From contig JAMKCH010072455.1 in the NCBI GenBank assembly GCA_023653785.1, positions 124,001 through 188,000 of the forward strand: a stretch of DNA of 64,000 nucleotides, read 5' to 3'. The translations under genes and the position numbers were made by a program. Position 1 is the first letter of the stretch. Each line of letters opens with the position of its first letter. The DNA comes from Ophioderma brevispina (lineage: Eukaryota > Echinodermata > Ophiuroidea > Amphilepidida > Ophiodermatidae). Positions 51,280 to 61,470 of this stretch are shown here, piece after piece. Under the pieces are notes generated by a model. The model ran no database searches and was not told the origin of the DNA. It saw nothing but the letters and a program-made list of their open reading frames with translations.

Positions 51280-51402
51280 TGATAGTTTCTTTCTGGTCAC
51301 AAGATGAATCACATCTTCTTCTTACGGTAATGGCGAGGGGCTCATCGCCCTCATTCACTCTATAACCACCTTCTGGTTCAACGATAGAGTAAGATGGAAC
51401 AG
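51280..51402 (-). CDS. Exon: N-terminal half of Calx-beta domain 2
   Basis: Open exon of exactly 123 bp (2+40 codons+1) with acceptor GTCGCAG and a strong GTAAGT donor, phase 1 at both ends. The peptide reads VPSYSIVEPEGGYRVNEGDE and continues to an ITVRRRCDSSCDQ strand. The EPEGGYRVNEGD segment is the characteristic opening of a Calx-beta repeat (glycine-rich turn, then an acidic turn). The two cysteines spaced CX3C also occur in the sister exons and probably form a disulfide or bridge neighbouring strands; canonical exchanger Calx-beta domains have no such pair at this place as far as I recall. It is too short for automatic ORF detection and is supported by homology to 46897-47019 and by identical length and phase. 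Confidence 0.88.
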
Positions 51403-51474
51403 CTGCGACAAAAAAAACAACGAAAAGAAAGAGTATCAAGCATCGTATCGCTAGGTTGGTAAAGAATTGTTTCT

Positions 51475-51763
51475 ATGGTGGTATTTTAGCACAAAAAGTC
51501 TGCTCTTGGTGCGCTCAAGGTGCGCTCGGGAGTCCAGAGTGTGCTTGGGTTTCATGCGACGTACTAAACTAGAAAAATCCTCTTTCTACTCGCTTTTCTA
51601 CTCCTTTAACGGAATAACGTCAATACTATGATGCAGTTTATTCCGTTATAAGACAAAAATCGAGTGTCAAAACCAGATCGCACCCCGTGCGCACATTGAG
51701 TGCACCTAGAGCACACCTAGAGCGCATCTAGAGCGGACTTTTTGTGCTAAAATTCCACCATAT
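51475..51763. mobile_element. Foldback MITE, ~289 bp
   Basis: The left end TATGGTGGTATTTTAGCACA plus AAAAGTC is inverted at the right end (GACTTTTTGTGCTAAAATTC plus CACCATA), with one mismatch zone. Inside, GTGCGCTC/GAGCGCA-like motifs and CGGAATAACG/CGTTATAAG also pair. It lies just upstream (73 bp) of the Calx-beta domain 2 N-half exon's acceptor. Confidence 0.85.
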
Positions 51764-51930
51764 GTTTCATTTCTGGAACATCGCAAGGGGAGGATTAGTG
51801 ATTATTCATCATATCACCTCAAGCACTCGATAGCTAGGCCATTAGAGCACCCATCAAGTAAGCAGTACTCAGATCGATTCCCTTTGGAGACTTTAATTTA
51901 TCATTCATCACGAGGGAACAAGTTCACCAT

Positions 51931-52135
51931 AATAATAATAATTATCATTTAATATAGCGCTCTACAAAGAACACAGCGCTTTACAGAAACCGGAGCACCC
52001 GGAGAAAACCTGCGAGAGCGAGCTTGGACTGGAAACCCATTACACGTAAAGACTTATGCCCGACCCGCGGGGATCGAACCTGGGAACTCGGTGGTGTAAA
52101 GCGAGGGAAGAAAAGCTGCGCTACCCGCTCCCCCA
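51931..52135 (-). mobile_element. tRNA-derived SINE with (AAT)n tail
   Basis: On the minus strand it starts GGGGGAGCGGGTAGCGCAGC (tRNA-like head, A box) with B box GGTTCGATCCCC, continues through CTCTCGCAGGTTTTCTCCGG, then AAGCGCTGTGTTCTTTGTAG and GCGCTATATTAAATGATAAT, and ends with an (ATT)n tail. Head, body and tail are in the expected SINE order. Confidence 0.82.
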
Positions 52136-52202
52136 TATCACCTTTTTATACCCCTTATTTTACAAAACTCTCCACATTTCCCAAATTATTAATTAACTAA
52201 TC

Positions 52203-52270
52203 AATTAATTATTATTCGTTCGTTCGTTTGTTCGTTCGTTCGCTCGTTCATTCATTCATTCATTCATTCT
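52203..52270. repeat. TTCG/TTCA microsatellite
   Basis: (TTCG)n passing into (TTCA)n. Confidence 0.85.
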
Positions 52271-52851
52271 ATAGAAAAAACAAACTTCCCCAACTTCGAG
52301 AATTAGATTTTTCATTATAACCTACTTTGATAATCTTCAAGACTGCAGTATTAACACCATGCAAGGAATTACTTTATAAATTCACCTACCTTGTAACTAT
52401 CGATGATAAAAATTACGGATTTTTTTTACCAGTACAGTACAACTCCGATATCGACTCCATCAAAAGTTTCAGGTTGAAAGATCATAAACTTTAGAAACAT
52501 ATGACAGCCATATTGTAACTGTATGGTTCTATAGGTTAAACACCACTCACTTGCACTCAATAGCCGGTCGATGGTCGAAAACCTATTGTAGACCAATTTT
52601 GGTGGCGCTATCCTGGTCATGTTTTCTACCAACAAGTATGAAAACATTCATTCGCAATTTTTAAATTGTATTTGGCACACATGGGTAACGCTATAGCAGA
52701 CTTTTTCATAAAATTGCCAGACCTGTCAAGTTTCGCTCTCCACTCTAAGGAAAAGGAGTCCTAAGGTTGTCATTTATAGAATAAAAAACAATCTCAAAGG
52801 TGCTCCAAAGCAAAAAAAACATCCAAAGAACCGGAAATGGTCGTCCAATGC

Positions 52852-53150
52852 ATCACTGTTAAAAATTCCTGTTATTTAGCGGTAAAATGCCATGGAATAC
52901 CGGAATCCCGGCTGCCGGTATTCTACCGTTAAATAACAGCAACCGTAAAGATGAATTTGCCGTTATGATTGAAGAGAAGATTTGATGTTTCATCGATGTT
53001 TGTATGAAGAAAACACATATTTTGTGTTAAAGTCATTAAAATGTTCAAGACTCTCTTAAATTCACTTTCTACGACGCACCGTATTTTAACGGTAGAATAC
53101 TGGCAGCTGGGATTCCGGTGTTCTACCGTTATTTTTCTAACAGTGTGATT
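52852..53150. mobile_element. Foldback element, ~300 bp
   Basis: The left arm has CACTGTTAAAAATTCC, a TTAGCGGTAAAATGCC segment and GGAATCCCGGCTGCCGG; the right arm has the inverse pattern (TACTGGCAGCTGGGATTCCG, TTTTTCTAACAGTG). CACTGTTA at the tips pairs perfectly. Imperfect arms of about 80 bp. Confidence 0.7.
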
Positions 53151-53246
53151 GAACTGTTTTGGTTAAAGAATCAATTGCAAAGTGTCAAAAGCTGCACTAC
53201 CACCTGTACCACCTATATCTCGTTACTGTTGTTTCAAGTTGCTTAC

Positions 53247-53483
53247 GTTGAATGTCATCATCTATAATCGTAACAAGTGTGAACTCATGAAAATCTCCAG
53301 CATCATTAGTGACTTGTAAGAGTAACATCTCATCTGGCCCTGGCTTGTCATCATTTGTAATGTTCATGCTAACATTTGCTTTTTCGTCACTGCTCGCAAA
53401 GTCAAGTTCAAAGTTTTGTACAGGTGAAGCGTCATGATTTTCAATTGCGGAAGCTTGTGCCGTCAAAGCTGTCGTTGTCACAT
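53247..53483 (-). CDS. Exon: C-terminal half of Calx-beta domain 1
   Basis: Open exon of 237 bp (2+78 codons+1), acceptor TTTATAG, donor GTAAGC, phase 1 on both sides. It begins VTTTALTAQAS, equivalent to the VSTGDWTAQ start of the sister exons, continues with an FELDFASSDEKANVSMNITN segment and ends with LVTIIDDDIQ, the acidic closing strand typical of Calx-beta repeats. Calx-beta domains occur as Ca2+-binding modules in Na+/Ca2+ exchangers and in tandem in extracellular proteins such as ADGRV1 and FRAS/FREM. NVS and NIT are possible N-glycosylation sites, fitting a secreted or ectodomain location. The tryptophan of the GDW motif is replaced here. The retrotransposon at 53.7-61.25 kb sits in the intron between this exon and its damaged N-half partner. 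Confidence 0.85.
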
Positions 53484-53576
53484 CTATAAAGTAAAATGAA
53501 AAGACATTTAAAATCAGCGTGACTTTAACATTGATAGGCAAATACAATCAATTTTGAATGTTTGCGATGATAATAC

Positions 53577-53675
53577 GTGTGTGTGGGTGTGTGTGTGGGT
53601 GTGGGTGTGTGTGTGTGTGTGTGTAAGGGTGTGTGGGTGTGCGTGTGTGTGTGTGCGCGTATGCGTGTGCGAGAT
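53577..53675. repeat. GT microsatellite
   Basis: Imperfect (GT)n with GGGTGT interruptions, between the Calx-beta domain 1 C-half exon and the LTR element. Confidence 0.9.
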
Positions 53676-53745
53676 TTGATGACATATGTACGAGGCGAAC
53701 CTCGTGTGCTTATTTTAATTATGGATAGCATTGGCGATGGGGATG

Positions 53746-54862
53746 TGTTACGGTCACCTTGACCAAGGCCAAAACCACCTCTAAACTACGGATTCAAACT
53801 CCTGAATAACTAGACAATACATTGTGAACTTCATTACAAATTTTAAAACAAAGTATTTATTTTAATTGTGTGTCTAAATCAATCTCATTATAACATCGAT
53901 TAGGTATCAATAATCAAAGATGAATCTATAATAAAGTTGTTAATTAATGGACTACTAAACTTACTACCTGGTGTGTGCCGCGACGCGGGCTGCAGCGAGA
54001 TTACAATTAAGATGCCGAACTTGCAAAGAGTCCTGGCGAATATTCCAGCGCAAAACTCCAATTTCCAATAGTGGGAACGTGTCCACGGACGACTTTGTGG
54101 TTTCCTTACTGAAGAAAACCATCTCCTAAATGACTCCCGAAGCTCGGAGGTCGACTAATATAAAGTCCAAAAGTTGGCTGTACTTGTTTATCCTTGGATA
54201 ACTCAAGAGGCCACGAATACAAACCGAACACGGCTACACAATCCGACGAAACTGCTGGAGCTTGGAACTACTATGACAATGTCCACTATTGGGAATTAGT
54301 ACTAGACTGTGATTACTGGCACTGTCCAAACTTGGAAACTCTCCTAATACCTGGGAGCAGATGTTTAAGAACCTCTTAATAATAACGTAATTGGAGTAAA
54401 TGTATATAACTCTGACTCATCTTCTCTCTTCTCTCAACCAGAGCTTGATATATCCTCTCAAACAAGACTAGAAGGATCTGGTCCCTCTATATGATTCATG
54501 TGCTAAATCTAGTCGCATTACATCATAATTCTGAATTCACCTCCAATGTTCCCATATAGAATGTCCTAGCCATCCCCACACACAGCACTGTTCCTGTAGA
54601 TACAGTAGGGGCGCCATATATGATTCAGCAAATTTCAGTGGATCACATTCTAGGACATCACTAAGGTTCATGTACATTCCAGAAGTTTCCTCCCCCCCCG
54701 CTTTTCTTCTGTTCATTCTAATTGCTTTACACACACCAGTTATGCACACAAACCAGGATTTTTTATATGTAACTTAGACTAATTTATATATTTTATGTGC
54801 TAATTTATGACTTTCATCTTACCAAATGAAATAAATCATTGCAAATTCTTGGGGTCTGTAAC
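53746..54862 (-). repeat. 3' LTR of the retrotransposon
   Basis: About 1,117 bp, beginning TGTTACGGTCACCTTGACCA and ending ATTCTTGGGGTCTGTAAC next to the polypurine tract. Shared blocks with the other LTR include CTGAATAACTAGACAAT, the GGGCTGCAGCGAGATTACAA segment and TTCATGTACA. Confidence 0.88.
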
Positions 54863-54872
54863 CCCTCCCCTT
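54863..54872 (-). other. Polypurine tract of the retrotransposon
   Basis: The minus strand reads AAGGGGAGGGG immediately before the 3' LTR, the expected place for the plus-strand primer of an LTR element transcribed leftward. Confidence 0.7.
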
Positions 54873-54949
54873 AAAGAAGAAAATTTTGATTGAAAAGCAA
54901 ACTTTCACGTAACCTATTTAGAGCTCCTTAATATTCTTATCTTCAAATT

Positions 54950-56250
54950 TCACATCAATACCATGTAACATTGCCCTTTTTAAAAATGCTTTACTTGTTT
55001 CTGGACTTAACTAAACATTCTAGATAGGGCCAGTCAGCCATCACATTATCTTGCTTTGATGTGTTTGATGTGTCTGATGTACTCTTGCAAGGTCAACCTC
55101 CACCTCACTAACCTATATTCTTGTTTTTCATCCTATGGATGAAGGTGAGGGGGTTGTGATCTGTGAAAACAAGCACTGGGTTGCACTGGTGGTGGCAAAT
55201 ATCATCAAAATGCCCTAATGCCAAATCAGAGCAAGACACCCCTTCTCAAGTAGTGGGAGTAATTTCGTTGGTGCTTGTTTAAACTCTTAGAAATACAATA
55301 GGGTGGTCTATTCCTCTACTCCTTCTTGCATAAGACTCTCCACCACACCTCTGTCACTGGCATCTATGGCCAACTTGAATTGGTTCGAAGTCTGGTGCCA
55401 TCAGAACTGGTTCACTACTCAGTATGGCTTTTGATTTTTGGACTAATTTCACATTCCTGTGCCCAAAAACAAATTTGACATTTTTGCTAGCAAATTTGTC
55501 AAGGAACTGGCAATATCTGAAAGTTTGGACAAAACTTCCTGTAATATCCAGCATACCGTAAGAATCTCTGAAGTTCTTTCCTGGTACTAGGTGTGGGGGA
55601 ACTTCTCAATTGCTTCAACTTGAGCCTTGACAGGCTTGACCTTGCCAAAATTGACCTAGCTGCATGACCTATATAAGTTGCATTGGGCTTGCAAAAACTC
55701 ACTCTTGACTAAAATTACTGTCCAGTTTTGGTTTGCTACAACTTCTGAAACACGCGATGGAGCTGCCCAATTTGTCCCATACTGACTGTAGCACACACTC
55801 AAATCATCAACATAGGCTTCACACCTCTCTATTTCAGCAACTATATGATTTACCATTCTTTGGGAGGTTGCCGGTGCGTTTTCATACCGACATGCATAAC
55901 CCGATACTGAAAAAGCCATCCGGCCGTGCAAAATGCTGAAATTTCTTTTGCACTATCAGTAAGGGGTAACCTGCCAATACCCCTTCAAAAGGTTAAACTT
56001 GCTGACATACTTTAAATTTCCAATTTTGTCATGCAGATCATCATACAGGTATTGGAATGATCGGTCTTTGAACTTGTTTACCCTTCTGAAGTCTGTCACA
56101 AACCTAAGGAAACCATCAGTTTTGGAACCAAAATACATGGGAACTCCATTCACTTTTGCGTGATTCAATTATATGGTTTGCCAACATGTACTCTATCTCT
56201 TTGTTGAGAGGTTCTTCTTCATGGATTTACCTCTGTGGTTCTTGTTTTAT
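54950..56250 (-). pseudogene. Reverse transcriptase and RNase H of the LTR element, frame-broken
   Basis: Minus-strand pieces include FLRFVTDFRRVNK (RT motif 2), YVSKFNLLKGYWQVT (first catalytic aspartate position; here N), ENAPATSQRMVNH, and CEAYVDDLSVCYS carrying the catalytic YVDD box. Then come LQRFLRYAGYYRKFCPNF, KAILSSEPVLMAPDF and a terminal RNase H piece with VLVFTDHNP. The RNase H end runs almost directly into the polypurine tract and LTR, so nothing follows it. The catalytic aspartate replaced by N and the frameshifts indicate an inactive copy, subject to assembly error. Confidence 0.85.
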
Positions 56251-56499
56251 GGGTGCACATCAACCCACATCAAACATCATGTAACGCAGCAGCTGGTTCT
56301 ACTATGAACATCAGGAAAATATCATCAAACCATGAATCACTGCCTATTCCACAACTGTTGTATTTCCTCTGAAAGATTGGGCCTAGTTTTGTATCCAAAT
56401 CACTGAGCACATCTGAATTTTGGAATTTAATTGATAGTCCTGCTGTTGATTCATCATTGTTTTGAATTATTACCACTTCTATCATGTTTGTCATCCTGT

Positions 56500-57750
56500 T
56501 TACGTATCATAGACTTACAGAGCAACTGTTTTCACTGCCATCATCATTTCTTTCTAAACTCCAACTCTTTCAACCTATTTACATGGCACATTGCCTACGC
56601 TTACGCCTTCTGCGTTTTGACTAGTAGTCACACCTTCATTACTGGACTCTACTGTATAGGGACCATGGTATCTGGCCTGCATTGGTTGGTCAGGATGGGA
56701 AACAATACTAACACTTGGTCTCCTAGCCTAAAGACCCTACTCTCGGCATCTTGGTCATACCACGTCTTCATTTTGGTCTGGGCGTGCTTCAAATTCTCCC
56801 TGCCAATTTCATTTGCCCATCATTAACCTATACTTGAATTTTGTAAACATAGTCCAAAAGTTGGTGTCAGTTTCATCATTCAGGTAGCATTTTCTTCTCT
56901 CCTTTAGGAGTTTTCAGGGACCGCGCACTGTTCGCCCAAAACTAACTCAAGGGATTGAAACCTAGGGTTTCCTGGACCGCTTCCCTTGCAGCACACAATA
57001 ACAAGTGAACTCCCTCATCCCAGTCCTTCTCAATTCCAAACAGTAAATCCTAAGCATATTCTTTAAGTTTGGGTGGAATCGTTCCAAGCTCCATGGGATT
57101 CGCATGGTAACACTGTCAGTACTGTTCTATCCGCTAACTCATACAACTTGCTGAAATGAGGCCAATGTAAAATTTGGTCAAAGCCTTCACTACAGTTTTA
57201 GCTTAGATGTTTCCTCAAGGGTAATGGCTTCATGGAACCTAGTAAGGCACACATGATAGTAAAGTAGGGTACTGATTCCCCGACTTAGTCCTAGGGAAGT
57301 CTACACAGTCACTATGACCTACTAAATGGCTCTCCTAATGCCGTATCGGTTTCAGAGGAGCGGGGGGGATTTTCTGATTAGGGCTTGCCCACAACTTTGA
57401 CAAGTATGACAGATCTACAGTAATTCAGAAACATCCTCTTTCGAGTGTAGGCCACCAAGTGGTTCAAAATTCCTTCATGTGGTCTTCTGACTCCTATGTC
57501 CTGCATGAAATCCTGGGCAATGCTGATTGACCACCTGCCCTATGATACACCTTTGGCACAACACTGATGAACCACTTTTCCACTCATCATTTGCAGGAGC
57601 ATCAGATGGCCTCCATTTCCTCATCAGCACACCATTGTGTTTGTAAAACACACAGGAACACCTCAGACTCCTGCAGGGTTATTGCCCCTTTGACTAAGAT
57701 TCCTGAGTGCAGGTTCTTCTCCTGTCAGAAATAACTTGTTATGACGCAAG
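56500..57750 (-). pseudogene. Integrase region of the LTR element, frame-broken and placed upstream of RT
   Basis: Minus-strand fragments give, in order, MRKWRPSDAPANDEW (the segment that precedes integrase in many gypsy elements), an HHCC-like zinc finger ending CHTCQSCG, a TRFHEAITLEE segment of the catalytic core, SLERFHPNLKNMLRIYC carrying the core's catalytic glutamate, an FGRTVRGP motif and a C-terminal QARYHGPYTVES chromatin-side segment. The order and spacing match gypsy integrases. Multiple frameshifts and stops interrupt it. It lies 5' of the RT in the transcript, the reverse of typical Ty3/gypsy elements. Confidence 0.78.
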
Positions 57751-58660
57751 GGATCATCATCATCCCCACATGCAATTGCTCAGGGCATGACTCTTGTTTT
57801 GGAGATCCTATCTCCCCTGAAGAGGGAAGTTGCCCTGGTTCATCTAATTTTACCATGAACGTGTCCTCTAACTCTAAATTAGGGACCAACGGGCTTCCTC
57901 CTTCCTAGCAACTAGTTGCTCAAGGCATGCTTTCATAGTGCCATCCTCTAGTAACTAGCCAGGCTGGATAAACTGCACTATTCCTATCATCACTATCTAT
58001 TTCTGGGCCGGGATGGTGGGTAACAATTGGTTCGTGATGTACTTTCCCCCCCTGCCATCTTCCCTAATAACATGAAACACAACCTTTGACTGGAAGTTCA
58101 GGCTGCCTTACGCCAATATGACTGTCCTGGAGACCAAATCAGACCTTCAATTCACCTTGTGAAGATGGACACTACAACATGGCCCTGCCTATACCTTGGA
58201 TCAACGCATTCTCCTCCCTGTTGGCACTAACTTCACTAAGCAATGACCCCTTCCACATTACTACTGACTGGCACAACATGTATCACGCAATGATCTTTAT
58301 AGGTTTTGGATCAACTTTTCCACCATCAAGCGACACTGACCCCTCCAAACAAATGGTTCAACATTCTTCCTTTCTCAGACTCACATTTTTCCTGTTTAAT
58401 AGCCTGAGAACTAACTTGTGGTCTAATGGCACAGCACACACCTGTGGGAGCATACGTCTCTTCATGGCCATCTGCTTTTCCCATCAAACTTCCAACAGCG
58501 TGCCATAACATTACCTGAAACCCTTGCCAATATGTGCAAGTGGCAAAACTTTGGTTGGTACTAGAAGACCTTATTCCCTCCCCTGACTGGAGGAACCTGA
58601 CTGCCTTTTCCTTCTTTAATGTACCATGACGTTTGGAATGATCCTACTTTGGTAAGGCCT
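57750..58660 (-). other. gag-to-integrase linker of the LTR element; protease expected but not proven
   Basis: The minus strand carries discontinuous reading segments, but I found no convincing D-S/T-G protease motif. Plus-strand ORFs here (for example 58179-58508) are antisense shadows of the element. Confidence 0.4.
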
Positions 58661-58666
58661 ATTTGA

Positions 58667-59750
58667 TTAAACTCTTATATAATTCTGACTTGACTTATTA
58701 GGCCCACCCGTACTATAGCTGGAACTCAACTTATTGTGAGGCGTAATCTTGCTATTGTGATTGCAGTAATGTTTGTAAGAGAATGTGGGTGGGGGATTAG
58801 TGCGAGGAGGTGACGGTACTTCTGGTCGAGGGGGTGTGGAGGTGATTTTCGTTGTAAAGTAGTTGGGAGTTATAGGGGGAGAAGGGAGGTAAGGAGTTGG
58901 GGGAGGGAGGCGGGGTAGGTATTGGGGTGAGGTCTGTTTGTGTCTGTTGCTGGTTGTGTGTGGGCTGCATTTTTTCAAATCTTTGATATCGCGTTCATCC
59001 AAACGAAGTTTTAATATAAGTAAAACCCACTGCCTAAGTTGATTGAAGTCTGTTTCACTTCCTTGGAGTGAGCCACCCATCCAACATTTGTTCTGAACGC
59101 TAGCAACCTCGACCATGATTTTGATCTGCAAGTTTTTTTTCGCACCTCCGCATTTTGCCTAGATAAGCCCAGGCACTAACTCATAGGCCTTAAGAAGAGA
59201 CTGCTTTACTCCTTCATAAACTCACTGCACTGTATCATGATAGGGACTAGTAGATCTCTCTAGCTTCCCAATAAACACAGTCTGAAGCAATGTTGTCCAT
59301 TGCTCTTGGCCACTTCATCTTTCGGCAATCTTTTCTTCTCTCGAAGTGCAAAAAATCCTTGTCACCTCTGTTTTCCCTAATTTTGGAACTAATTTGATGT
59401 TCCTCGTGGCATCAAACCCTGAGTGTGAGGAGGAGCCTGATGTGCCCTTTTCTACTTTTATCTTTTTCTTGTTCTAAATTTTGTTTTTTGGCTTCAATTT
59501 CTGCCAACTTGATCCTTTCCTCCATTTGTAACCTATATTCTTTTTCCTTTCTGTTCCATTGTAATGTGGCATCTAGTTCCTGTTGTTTTAGTGCTTTTTT
59601 CTAATTCAAATCTGTTTTGCCTTTCTTCTCGTCCCTTAGCAACCAATCTTGTCTTTCTTTTTTTCTTCCTGTGCTAACTTTGCTGTTCTAAGGCCATTTG
59701 TCCTTTTCTATTTTGCAGTGCATTTCCAACTGTTTTCATTTTTAAGCACT
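58667..59750 (-). pseudogene. gag region of the LTR element, frame-broken
   Basis: The minus strand shows a charged, probably coiled-coil stretch near 59.6-59.45 kb (LQMEERIKLAEIEAKKQ), then a helical segment with DFLHFREKKRL and, after a shift, motifs such as CLGLSRQN that resemble SCAN-like capsid of Ty3/gypsy gag. The 3' part (59131-58667) is open for 154 codons: it has an LRQWVLLILKLRLDERD helix followed by a long proline- and threonine-rich tail. No zinc knuckle was identified. Several frameshifts separate these pieces. Confidence 0.6.
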
Positions 59751-60084
59751 ATCTACACTCCTGATTTTCAACTAAGTTCTCCAACATCCCTTACTCTAAC
59801 AAATCTTCTTCAACAAGATGTGTTTTCACGGGTTTTTAATTAACTGCTTTCTCATATAATGCTTAACTCCATCCCCATATACTATGGGGCCAATTCCATT
59901 AAGCTGCTTTTTTGACACATCAAACTTCCTCCCACGTACATCTTTAAATACGCCCTGCGGTTTTAAACGCCATCGTGTATGAACACGTCCTGTCAACAAA
60001 TAACAATATATAGCACCGATACAAAGTTAAACACACAATCAAAATTGTTCATTTTTAATTAACCGTCATTTTTACAGTGTAATT

Positions 60085-60104
60085 TCCCCGGACTCGAGCC
60101 CCCA
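60085..60104 (-). other. Primer-binding site, tRNA-Pro-like
   Basis: On the minus strand, a few bases after the 5' LTR, is TGGGGGCTCGAGTCCGGGGA. It starts with TGG, the complement of a tRNA CCA end, and differs from the well-known tRNA-Pro primer site by about two inserted bases. Position and sequence fit priming by a tRNA-Pro or relative. Confidence 0.7.
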
Positions 60105-60108
60105 GTTT

Positions 60109-61249
60109 TGTTACGGTCACCTTGACCAAGCCAAAACCACCTCTAACCTAAACTACGGTCTTTCAACGCCTGAATAACTAGACAATCCACTGTGAAACGT
60201 GATTACAAAATTTTAAAACAAAGTATTTATTTAAAATTGTGTGTCTAAATATCCTCATTATACCATCGATTAGGTATCAATAATAAAGCTGAATCTTTAA
60301 ATAAAGTTGTTAATTAATTAACTACTAACTTACTAACCTGGTGTGGTGTGCCGCGAAGCGGGCTGCAGCGAGATTACAATTAGGATGCCGAACTTGCAAA
60401 GATTCCTGGCGAATATTCCAGCGTAAACTCCAATTTCCAATAGTGGGACGAAGGTCCCGGACGATTGTCCTTCCTGAAGAAAACCAGCTCCAATGACTCC
60501 CGCAGCTCGGAGGTCGACTAATATAAAAGTCCAAAATCTGTATCTTGTTTATCCTTGGATTAACTCAGAGTCCACGGAATACGAAACCGAACCCGGCTAC
60601 ACAACGGACGAAAACTGCCTGGAGCTAGACTTACATGACAAGTCCACTATATGGGAGATTATACTAGACTTTGATTACTGTCACTGTCAACTTGGAAACT
60701 CTGCTATAACTTGGAGCAAGATGTTAGAGAAACTCTCCTTAATATAACTTCATTGGGAAGATTTTAATTCTGACTCATCTATCTTCTCTCACCAGGGCTT
60801 AATATATCCTCTCAAACAACTCCAGAAGAATCGGGTCCTCTCTAGTACTATCAGTGTCGAAAATAGTCCATTACATCATAATTCTGGAGTCAGCTCCAAT
60901 GTGCCCATCGTAAGAATGGTCATAGCCATCACCCACACCAACACTGTGCCTTAGATACAGGAGGGCGCGCATCTATGATTCAGAAAGTCAGTGAGCACAT
61001 TCTAATGCCATCACTAAGGTTCATGTACAGTCCATAAGGTTCCTCCCGCTTTTCTGAGCTCTTCTGAGATCTTCTGTTTCAGTCTATTTGCTTGTTGCTT
61101 TACAGACACCAGTTATGCACACAAAAAACCAGGTTAGATTTTATCTTGTCTTAACTTAGACTAATTTATAATATTTGATGTGCTCATTTATGACTTGATC
61201 TTACTCAAAGTGAAATAAAAATCATTTCAAATTCTTGGGGTCTGTAACA
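60109..61249 (-). repeat. 5' LTR of the retrotransposon (transcription runs leftward)
   Basis: About 1,140 bp, beginning (in plus orientation) TGTTACGGTCACCTTGACCA and ending ATTCTTGGGGTCTGTAACA. It matches the other LTR along its length, with scattered substitutions and many one-base indels. The termini TGTTAC and GTAACA form the short inverted repeat expected of LTRs. Confidence 0.88.
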
Positions 61250-61342
61250 TATGTGATTTCCGACAGAATGCCATGCCAAACAAATGCCCGAAAATAGTTG
61301 TAAAGATATGCTGTTCTCTAAAACTAAGCTACAATTAATTAC

Positions 61343-61470
61343 GAACTGTTTTCTGTGTAGTTGCACTGTAAATGGCATGTTCTCTTTATCGTAATTTATA
61401 AACGCCGGACGCCGTCATCCTCCTTTGCTCTAATCCCGCCAGATGGCTCGAGAATGAGTAGGACGAATCA
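61343..61470 (-). pseudogene. Damaged exon: N-terminal half of Calx-beta domain 1
   Basis: The minus strand between a TCTATAG acceptor and a GTAATT donor encodes pieces recognisably homologous to the other two Calx-beta N-half exons: LEPSGG early, AKEDDG in the middle, then ITIKRTCHLQCNYT at the end. Intact copies are exactly 123 bp; this one is 128 bp. It needs about five single-base changes, mostly at homopolymers, and otherwise shows an in-frame TAA before the ITIK strand. The donor context (TTC before GTAATT) matches the intact exon at 46897-47019 (TTC before GTAAGT). It lies only about 90 bp from the end of the LTR retrotransposon. Either the exon is decayed or the assembly is wrong here. 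I favour assembly error, because its C-half partner at 53247-53483 is intact and the neighbouring repeat is also full of one-base indels. Confidence 0.6.

Larger units (their letters stand above)
53746..61250 (-). mobile_element. Full-length Ty3/gypsy-type LTR retrotransposon with integrase upstream of reverse transcriptase (Gmr1-like order)
   Basis: Two ~1.1-kb direct repeats bound a ~5.2-kb interior read on the minus strand. The pentamer ATGTG occurs at 53743-53747 and 61251-61255, a plausible target duplication although exact LTR ends vary by 1-3 bases. Next to the 5' LTR is a primer site; next to the 3' LTR is a polypurine tract. Domains in minus-strand order are gag (about 59.75-58.67 kb), a poorly resolved linker, integrase (57.75-56.5 kb), reverse transcriptase (56.25-55.65 kb) and RNase H (55.6-54.95 kb). 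Every domain is broken by frameshifts and stops, so this copy looks inactive, although some indels may be assembly error. It lies in the intron of Calx-beta domain 1. Confidence 0.9.

Noticed and set aside
58179..58508. 109-residue plus-strand ORF
   Set aside because: It is antisense to the minus-strand retrotransposon coding sequence and resembles no protein.
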